From Coenobita brevimanus (lineage: Eukaryota > Arthropoda > Malacostraca > Decapoda > Coenobitidae), in the NCBI GenBank assembly GCA_032717465.1, contig CM064671.1, forward strand, positions 54,295,991-54,359,990: a DNA stretch of 64,000 nt, written 5' to 3'. The translations under genes were made by a program, and so were the position numbers. The notes under the pieces were generated by a model, which saw only the letters and a list, made by a program, of their open reading frames with translations, ran no database searches and was not told the DNA's origin. Shown in pieces: positions 56,641 to 64,000 of this stretch. Positions within the stretch are counted from its first letter, which is position 1, and each line of letters begins with the position of its first letter.

Positions 56641-57019
56641 AGGTAATTTCTAGTGTAATGTGAACAACGTCTGGAGACAAAGATGTGGAAAAAATAAATG
56701 AAGCATGGGTTCATTTTACATTTGCCTCAATGACTGACTAACTGTATGCATAACTGTAATCATATTCCTTTTAGGTAATGAGGGATCACACCTATATTTC
56801 TGTAAAGATATAGCTTTACAGGTTTTGAGGTTATCTCTAAAACGTGTTACAAAGAAAACACTGAGCAGATTTGATTTCGATGCTTTCTACTATGCTAAAT
56901 GGCAAAATATTCAGTCAAAATTCTTACCAAAGTTTTTGGTCATTGGGTTTTCAACTAAATAGCTGTATCTCAATTATTTAATGAGTTACTTCAATTTCCT
57001 TTATGCAGTTTTCATACAA

Positions 57020-57214
57020 TTAACCCATTGGATCCCAGGGTTCCTGGGCGAGGCATGGGGCTGGGAGGGTAGGCCTACTAAGCGTACCGCCCTCCGCCTA
57101 TCGGCTCATAGTCGCGAAGCTCATAGGTCCCTACCCTGGGGTTCCCTACTTTATTAACTGTTGGAAATTCCCAGTTCTGTCCTATATTGAGGACACTGGG
57201 CTCCAATGGGTTAA
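57020..57214. mobile_element. 195-bp TTAA-flanked MITE
   Basis: Ends TTAACCCATTGGATCCCAG and, inverted, TTAACCCATTGGAGCCCAG: 19-bp inverted repeats with a single mismatch, including TTAA on both sides. The interior is GC-richer than its surroundings and has a further palindrome (CCCTACCCTGGGGTTCCCTAC region). No coding capacity. Confidence 0.8.
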
Positions 57215-57949
57215 TGAGTATATGTCCTTCCAAAATAGGTTAAGGTCATTTCAAGTACTTGGGTTACTCTAGGATTCTTTCCTGCATAATATCATCAATA
57301 TCTAAGAAAACATAAAGTTCAAAGAAAAAATAATTCCGGAACAATATGCTTCGACAATTATATGGTGAAACTCAATAAACTAATATCACTGTTTCAGGAC
57401 GGACAGCACACATATTCAGTAGCGGTAAATAAATAAATTAATTAATTAAATTTGTATATAGATGGAAAGACAGACAAATAGATATTGATAGATAGATAGA
57501 TACATAAAACAGACTGATATATGACGTTGCCGAGAAGTACTTTGTTTATACGTGTATGATGTACATTATGTGTAAACAGCAAGTGTTGTAGCTTTTACGT
57601 TCGTGTATATCTGAATAGTGTACTACAGTAGATACACCAAGCTGTGGATGTAATTCTAGCTGGAAACTGTGGAACATTATACTAGACCCCAACCCTACGC
57701 TGTTTAGTATTTATCAAAGTCGCCAGGCAGGGTGTTAAGAAATTAAGACTCATTCTCGATTAAATAGTTTCAAGTACAAGTATCTTCCCATGTTGGATCA
57801 GTAACCGAATAACATTCTCCCTCAGTAAAACATTCATTATTGGGCCAATGCTCTATTTCTGACGAGACCTCCTTCGATGAGAATTGTATAATTTAAGGAA
57901 TGATGAATATTAGACCATAAGTAAATATAGAGACATAACGAATTCTTAC

Positions 57950-58253
57950 CTTGTTGAAGAAACACCCGTATTATTTTCATGGAGTAAAACATCCACTCAT
58001 CGGGTCGGTAATCAGCTTCAAACATGGCCAACTTGGATGAGATTAGCATTACTGTAGGGATAATGACTATAAAGGCTATGATACCCATCCACACGACAGG
58101 CGCCAGAGGCATAATGAAGCTCCAGGGATCCACCTCGGGGCGACCTATAGCTGCCAGCACCCTCATATTGCTAGACTCTACAGGCCAAGTGTAGTCTATA
58201 ACTTCATTACGGGCCGAGGACAGGATGAAGGAGCCAGGAGCGAAATCCACCTC
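57950..58253 (-). CDS. Ionotropic receptor, third recognised exon (S1 end, first membrane segment)
   Basis: Acceptor CTTCAACAG precedes GAG GTG GAT; the exon encodes EVDFAPGSFILSSARNEVID, YTWPVESSNMRVLAAIGRPE, VDPWSFIMPLAPVVWMGIIA, FIVIIPTVMLISSKLAMFEA, DYRPDEWMFYSMKIIRVFLQQ and leaves one G before donor GTAAGA. VD.A.G.F.....R...IDYT.P is the ligand-binding block of IRs and iGluRs, with the conserved Arg retained. The hydrophobic run VVWMGIIAFIVIIPTVMLI is the first membrane helix, after which the pore loop begins. The next exon is 19.6 kb away. Confidence 0.93.
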
Positions 58254-58262
58254 CTGTTGAAG

Positions 58263-58301
58263 AAGAAGAAAAGGAGGAGGAGGAGGAGGAGGAGGAGGAT
58301 T
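58263..58301. repeat. (GGA)n/(GAA)n tract at an IR splice acceptor
   Basis: On the minus strand this is a run of TCC and TTC triplets ending about 10 bp before the acceptor AG of the third IR exon. It therefore doubles as the polypyrimidine tract. Confidence 0.85.
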
Positions 58302-59369
58302 GTAATCTGGTTGACTAACGATGCTCCCAAACGTAGCTTCCCAACCAAACGCTAGCAGTTGCAGGCGGACGAGAGCTAGAATTGTGCATCTGTGTAACCC
58401 ATAGAAGTGGCCCCACTGGACCCTGGTGGGTGAGGGGTTGACCTACTCTGAATAACAATAATGCCGAGCTCCCATCCGAGCCAGCTGGCATTTGGTGTGG
58501 ACGTGATCCAACACCTCTTCCTCTCCAGCTTATTTTTGCAACAGGCTCTTACATCATTTTTATGTTACAGTATTTATGTTATGCGCATCGATACTACTAA
58601 GGCTTAAATTTCATACACGAGAACAGTTACGTGTAATATGCAAAATAAGCAACTGAGAAAGAGACATTACCGATACAGTGAATTCACTCTGACCTAACAA
58701 ATATCCCTAACTCCTTTTGGCTGTGGATAGCCAGGCACAGTCAGATTAGAGGGCTGATCTGACTAGTAACCAAGGACTTGTTCCTCCTCATGAATAAGGC
58801 TTATTTAATTTCGTGCAACCACAACTTGCCATTCATGTCATGGAAGTTGCTCAGCTACGTCAGATGGAAACAGACCGGTTACATTAAATTTCCTCACGCC
58901 ATGAGATTATTAACTTGGGATTTATGGCTGGTCACTGGACGATGATTATTAAGAGTATCTTGGTCGGGACAAGTCCAGCAGTTAGTTGCTTCAGCCGAAT
59001 GTGTTTCGTAGCCTGACTGTGTTAACCATTTTAATCACGTGATGTGTTTCATATTTTTACTGTGGTTCATCATCCTTCTCTTGGCCCAGATTTTCGTCCT
59101 TTTGCAGCTTGTTGCTCATAGCTTAGTGGTAGAAAAGGACAATAATACATATTTACGTCCTTTCCATATCACGGCTTTGTTATTAGCACCATACTCTGTT
59201 GTTAATATATTGTTACAAATCAGCATTCAGGACGGAAAGATGGTGGTTTTAGGCCAATTTGGAGTAAAAAAGGTGTATCATCAAACAATGATTCTCAAGC
59301 AATGAAGGAAATATTACCAAATGGTTTATGAAGTCTGTGCCTAACGCTTCCATTTTTTTTTTTTTTTTT

Positions 59370-59697
59370 ATGTGTCCTGCCCTGGGCATAGGCTTCACAG
59401 CCTGCTCTCAAGGCCCAGTAGTCCTCCTACATACCATACACCTCTACATTTCACCAGTTCGGCGCCAACACCCCCCGTCCATAATGAGTACACGTTAGGT
59501 CTGTCTCATACAGGACTGGTGTATTGGTATTAGCGAGGGTATTTTTACGACATGTCGCCGGGTCTTCTGGTAGATCAGTAAAGTCTGATTTAACGAAATT
59601 CAAATCCTTAAACTGTTCCCTGCCCCAGCGAGGATTTGAACCTGGGTCCGGTAGGACTGCAGGCCACCTCTCTACCGATTGAGCCAGAATGATCACC
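59370..59697 (-). repeat. tRNA-derived SINE, family 1, copy 2
   Basis: Read on the minus strand it begins GTGATCATTCTGGCTCAATC with an A box (TGGCTCAATCGG). A B box (GGTTCAAATCC) follows about 45 bp later, then a SINE body shared with 10044-10331. The 3' end runs into an A-rich stretch (T-run at about 59351-59369 on the plus strand). Confidence 0.8.
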
Positions 59698-59850
59698 TTA
59701 AGCCGAATAAAATTAAATGGACTGAGCAAGATTTGAAAACTTTCTGTTGAAGCTATTTAATAGGCATATTATTGATCTCTCCATAGAGCAAAGTGTTCAA
59801 CAGTACTTTAGCTTATATACAGATCCACAGTAGTAAAATGACTTTCCTAC

Positions 59851-59941
59851 CTCTCGCATAACCATCCCCACCATACCATCCCAGGACCCATTGGCCAACC
59901 TCACGCCGAACGTTCCTTCAGTAGGCCGCACGTATTGGTAC
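59851..59941 (-). CDS. Ionotropic receptor, second recognised exon (S1 lobe)
   Basis: Acceptor CTCTGTTCAG is followed by G, completing the Ala codon from the first exon, then YQYVRPTEGTFGVRLANGSW and DGMVGMVMRE, and donor GTAGGA in phase 0. YQYVRP..G.FG....NGSW.GM.GM... is a signature of the S1 lobe of arthropod IRs and kainate/delta-type receptors. Only 91 bp long, in line with short exons elsewhere in this gene. Confidence 0.9.
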
Positions 59942-60009
59942 CTGAACAGAGACAGTTGGTGACCCTTACTCTTACACTTTATTCAGCCTGGGGAGAGACT
60001 CCTTATAAG

Positions 60010-60062
60010 AATAGTAGAATAAGTAGTAGCAGTAGTAGTAGTAGTAGAAGTAGTAGTAGTTG
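60010..60062. repeat. (AGT)n microsatellite
   Basis: About 15 AGT-type triplets, followed by TTGTACCAGGCTCATCTGGA, which is related to wording near 36010-36050. Confidence 0.85.
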
Positions 60063-60199
60063 TACCAGGCTCATCTGGACGAGAACCTGGCGAACTGCAG
60101 CTGGAAAGTGTCCTTTTCCTGAAGTCCACCATCCTCCTTTGGGGTTTACAGGGAAGAGACAGACGGATATTTGTTTCACCGGGCAGCTCTAGCACCCGA

Positions 60200-61800
60200 T
60201 AATAGTTCTGCCACCACGCAAAAACGTCCCTTTCCAGAATCTATCTTTCAATTAGCCCTTGATAAGGAATAGTTACAGCTATTCTAAAGCATTTTCTCTA
60301 AGCTGACAAAGAACGCTAAAAACTTTCTACACAAGTAACCAGCATGTGTAGTTAGACTGGATGGCTGACTCTTAACTAGTACCTAAGAACATTTATTCAT
60401 TTATTAACTAAGGCTCATCAATTTTCTTGCAGTTTCGACCTGGTATTCAGGTTGCCGGAATGGTCCATTTCTCTCAGATGACACAAACTGTAGTATCGTC
60501 TATCATAAGATAACGTCTTGCATACTATGTTCTTGCTACTGCCAAACGGTATATTTTCACAGTTTTGAATTGCCCCATTATACTAAATAATCAGAAGAAT
60601 ATTTATAGCCTCGTCTTTCCCAGATAAAAGTACTGCATACACTGGATGGCATTCGTGTTCACCCATTGTCTAGCGATATATATTCCTTACTAAGCCTTGA
60701 TATTATGATCCTGCATGCAGATTAATCTTATACCTATTTCAGTGTGGCTATGAGGACACTACATGTGGTACCTGTGCAACCTTGATGGAGCAAGTGTGAT
60801 GATCACTCAGGAGCCAAAACTCTTAATATTTCGCTGCAACTCGCTGTGGAAAGGACTGGTGAGGCGTTATCTACTAAAAGGTGGCGCCTCATCCCTACGC
60901 AATGTAACCTATGTACTGTGGTGTCCGCTTGTAGGATGGCCCCACAAAAGTTAGTTGCTTACCTGTGGCCAACGGGTCTGCTCGGCCAGACATACAGGGA
61001 CTAAGCAAGAACATTAGCAACAACAGCCTTCAGTATGGTGACATCTTTTTATATGCTATTCTTGCATATAATCAACTCAGAATATATTTCTTTTATTATG
61101 TTTATTATAACTTCATTAACCCTTTTACTACAGGATATCATTATTATGTTGGAGAGAATCGTTTGGTGGTATAAAGAGTAAGATTAAAATAAGTCATCCA
61201 TTTCAAGGAGGTAATATCAACGGGGTTTATATCACTATCATATTACGGTATTCAAAACTGTGTGTTACCGAACATGTGCTACTAAATAATACTAGAGTTT
61301 GCCCTATTTACAATATTTAGAGTACTGATACTATCCAACTAATTTTCTGTGACTGGGGAAATCCAAAGAACTGAATGCATAAAAAACACCTTATTAACAT
61401 TGTCGATGATGTGCGTTACATTATATTTCATCTCTTGCTTTGATCATCCGACTTTATCCACCTTAACTGAGCCTGTTCCAACAAAATAAGGGTCAGATAT
61501 AGCCTTTCAAAAAACCATTCAATGTGAGATGTTTTTTCCAGAATAAATGAATAATCTAGACTTTTGAAGAATAAACTAAATTGAACCGTCATCGCAATCA
61601 AAAGCTTAGGTCAGATATGAATTTGGGCTCTGCATATTTCCAAAACTACGGCTGAACTACCTACTATTATTTCTTCCTTTTTTTTTTCTTTCTTTTTAAG
61701 GAGAGAGGTATTAGAATAGTAAAGAGGTGAGACAACGGGAGGAACAGGTGAGGAAATAGGAAAAATATGAGTAGTAAGAAAAAGCCTTCAGACGAACCAC
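60200..61800. other. Intronic stretch without recognised features
   Basis: AT-rich with several short open frames, none protein-like. TTAACCCTTTTACTACAGG near 61117 resembles the start of a TTAA element, but no matching second end was found. Confidence 0.4.
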
Positions 61801-61829
61801 CTCGCTGAACTGATGGCTATCAACGCACT

Positions 61830-61869
61830 AGTGTGTGTGTGTATGTGTGTGTGGGTGTGGGTGTGGGTG

Positions 61870-61920
<51 letters not shown>
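61830..61920. repeat. (TG)n-(TA)n microsatellite
   Basis: GTGTGT and GTGGGT units followed by about 48 bp of (TA)n. A 154-codon minus-strand frame that crosses it is not considered a gene. Confidence 0.9.
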
Positions 61921-61922
<2 letters not shown>

Positions 61923-62019
61923 GGTAGGTGGGGGCGCACACCATCCAATCACTCGATGTAGTGCTGCTGTCGGATGTCTGCTGTTTCCTCTTCTCCATCC
62001 TTCTTTCCTTTCATCCTCT

Positions 62020-62135
62020 TCTGTCTTCCTTTCCTTCATTCTTTCCTTGTCCTTCTGCCTACGGGTAACTTTACACTCCCTTTTCTGTCTTTCCTTCATT
62101 CTTTCCTCTTCCTTCTGCCTGTGGGTGACTCTACA
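62020..62135. repeat. Two-unit tandem duplication
   Basis: The word block CTTTCCTTCATTCTTTCC ... CCTTCTGCCT(A/G)(C/T)GGGT(A/G)A occurs twice about 60 bp apart. The 3' unit differs at a few positions. Confidence 0.75.
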
Positions 62136-62414
62136 CTGAGTGACAAGCCAAATGGTTTCCTGTACACCAGGAAACCATTTACTATGCTGGGTGGTAACCA
62201 TATAACCAAATTTTGGCGCCTGGTGGGTTAGTGGGTAATTATTGTGCCCCAATTGGATTGAGCCGGTGAAGGTTTATTTCCATGGGGTGGTTGGGGTTGA
62301 TTGCTCATGTAATGCCACTCAGGGATGAATGAGGCTGGTCACTCCCATGTTAAATGTCGGGACCAACTGCTTAGCCCCGGGTTCCTACGCTTCTCATGGG
62401 GCAATGTAGGATTG

Positions 62415-62417
<3 letters not shown>

Positions 62418-62453
<36 letters not shown>
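62418..62453. repeat. (TA)n microsatellite
   Basis: About 18 TA units. The preceding 200 bp (GGTGGGTTAGTGGGTAATTA through TAGCCCCGGGTTCC) looks like a dispersed repeat, but no tRNA-like boxes could be confirmed. Confidence 0.9.
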
Positions 62454-62454
<1 letters not shown>

Positions 62455-63284
62455 AAACTGTTTCACAAGAATAAAAAAGTAGTTGACGTTGACTTAGTTT
62501 CGCGTTTTTTATATACCATACCGATGAATCGAACGTGATTTTCACATCCACGCTAGAACCGAAAAGCACGAGTGACGTCATCAGATGCCAACCAAGACTT
62601 ATCAGGGGCTCTGTTTTTCCAAATCAAGCTGCTGTTGCCTGTGAAATAAAAATATATAACAGCTGAATCATGCATCGCTGGCATTGTAACCTAAAACGGT
62701 GATCTGGCGAGAAAAAGTGCTTAAGTACGGACTCACTTAAAAGCCGCTCTGTACGAGTGTATAAAACTGTTGATATGTGTGCATGTATGTATGTATGCTT
62801 CACCTTTCAAGTTACACTCAACTTAACCTCTGGACCCAGTTCTTCAATACGGACCAGTGACTTAGTGAATGACACGCTGTAGTACACAAACTGCATTTGA
62901 CCATTCCTCCGGATGCGGCTAAAATGAAGCTAGTGCATATGTGTAATGCTCTTATTACTGTATTTAAACCTCTTATGGTCGCTTGGTCTTTCATATTTAT
63001 TCACGATAATGACAGACAGTTTTGTTTCCCTTAGAGTGAGTCACAGGAGCCTAAGAATATAAAGTCCACTAACATTATCTCTCTTTCTGTTGAGACAACT
63101 CTAGTTATCTAGTTTTCTTAATGACAAACGATGAAAATTCGGCGGAGATGGAGTTCTTTGAAGCCTGATGGTGTTAACATCGTAAAATAATTCATAAGTA
63201 TCATAGAAAACATTCCTCTGTGCAGATAATGTTTGTGGCAGTGAAATAAAATGTTAACAATAATTTTCATAAAGTTTTACTTAC

Positions 63285-63443
63285 GCAAAATTCATCCCCT
63301 GGGCTAAGAATTTTACGATCTTGTCTGTGGCCCCAATATATTCAAGTCTTCGACCTGCAGGAGCATTGGGGTCATCTACCCAAAAGATTTTGTGGTATGG
63401 TAGAATCTCGATGGCTATAATCAGTGTTGGTGCTGAGATAAAT
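63285..63443 (-). CDS. Ionotropic receptor, first recognised exon (start of S1 lobe)
   Basis: Acceptor TTCTCCCCACAG precedes A TTT ATC; one base completes a codon begun further right. The exon encodes FISAPTLIIAIEILPYHKIF, WVDDPNAPAGRRLEYIGATD, KIVKFLAQGMNF plus two bases before donor GTAAGT. A beta-strand opening (LIIAIEILPYHKIF) followed by ...G.TDKI..FLA...NF is what begins the ligand-binding S1 lobe in IRs. The amino-terminal exons must lie to the right of the window. Confidence 0.85.
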
Positions 63444-63516
63444 CTGTGGGGAGAATGTGTTAATAAACCGTAACTATATGACAACAGTAACTTAAAAATT
63501 ATATATTTGTGATATA

Positions 63517-64000
63517 CGAGGTGCTACCCAAAAAGTTCCCGAAATTTGAAAGCATACTGTACAATGTGTGGATGCTAGGTGGCGGTGCACACACCCTTTG
63601 TTTGTTGGTGGGTCAAGTGGCGTTGTGTAGGGTGGATGCATTCGCCGCATGTGTGTGTTTTTATTTTTCATCGTTTTGTTTCGGTTTGTCTGCGAACTTT
63701 GTGATATAAAAAATAGAAGCTGTAAAGGAGCAGCATGTATGCATCAAGTTTTGTGTGAAACGCGGGAAGAGCACAGAAGAAACTCATAAAATGTTAAAAC
63801 AAGTTTTTTGGCAACAGTGCTTAGGGGGTCACACAAACCTGTGACTGGTTTAAGCATTTTAAAAATGGACAGACGTCAACGGCTGATGATGCACGTTCTG
63901 GTCGCTCCTCCACCAGTTCAACTCCTGACAATGAGGCCAGAATTCGTGCAACCATCTTCGAGGATCGCAGGACAATCCACGATGTTTTTGACATTGCTAA
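63517..64000 (+). mobile_element. mariner element, 5' part, cut by the window edge
   Basis: TA at 63515-63516 is followed by CGAGGTGCTACCCAAAAAG then TTCCCGAAATTT, a typical mariner inverted terminus. The transposase remnant follows about 190 bp inside. The right end is outside the window. Confidence 0.85.
63712..64000 (+). pseudogene. mariner transposase N terminus, degraded
   Basis: The frame reads EAVKEQHVCIKFCVKRGKST, EETHKMLKQVF, then after a stop and one frame change DWFKHFKNGQTSTADDARSG and RIRATIFEDRRTIHDVFDIA to the edge. This is the paired helix-turn-helix DNA-binding region of mariner transposases (WF..FK.G.....D...GRP). The expected start codon reads ATA, and a TGA and TAA interrupt near 63840-63853. 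The catalytic domain is beyond the edge. Confidence 0.85.

Noticed and set aside
61117..61140. TTAACCCTTTTACTACAGG as a possible TTAA-element end
   Set aside because: No inverted partner end was found within several kilobases.
61788..62252. 154-codon minus-strand frame rich in Arg/Lys/Glu
   Set aside because: It consists of a duplicated pyrimidine-rich segment and a (TA)n-(TG)n tract; it is low complexity rather than a gene.

Overview
The window looks like intronic and intergenic DNA of an arthropod, most probably a decapod crustacean. This rests on long (TA)n/(TG)n compound microsatellites, tRNA-derived SINEs, LINEs with tetranucleotide tails, a divergent ionotropic receptor (IR) gene with very large introns, and multi-copy gene families that I know from aquatic invertebrate genomes. 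There is no prokaryotic gene organisation. Most of the sequence is mobile DNA in several layers of nesting.

The only host gene I can support is an IR-type chemosensory receptor on the minus strand. Six exons can be placed with consistent splice phases: 63443-63285, 59941-59851, 58253-57950, 38351-38131, 35461-35281 and 15371-15272. They encode about 350 residues of the ligand-binding S1 lobe, first membrane segment, pore and following membrane segment, and much of the S2 lobe. The amino-terminal part lies beyond the right edge. The last membrane segment and C terminus were not found. Two introns of about 20 kb hold most of the transposons.

Layout. 560-4710 (+) and 9653-5790 (-) are convergent, broken copies of two unnamed multi-copy gene families. 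The first has a FEN/PIN-like nuclease signature near its end. The second is split by a 1.8 kb TTAA-flanked element. 9.8-15 kb holds microsatellites, a SINE, a TTAA-flanked element and a gag remnant. 15.8-19.7 kb is a piggyBac copy with a frameshifted transposase. 19800-28406 is a complete LTR retrotransposon with 1,049-bp LTRs and a GTCGG target duplication. Its pol carries integrase upstream of reverse transcriptase, the rare Gmr1-like order. 28.5-34.06 kb is a tail-to-tail pair of related LINEs containing a further LINE fragment and a SINE cluster. 38770-49104 is a decayed BEL/Pao element whose right LTR was split by two TTAA insertions, one of them a piggyBac element with an intact 784-aa transposase. 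49.4-64 kb has LINE pieces, MITEs, SINEs, three IR exons and the start of a mariner element at the right edge.

The recurring theme is insertion at TTAA: at least seven flanked elements of several families, plus probable derivatives. All calls come from reading the sequence and recalled family knowledge; no database search was possible.
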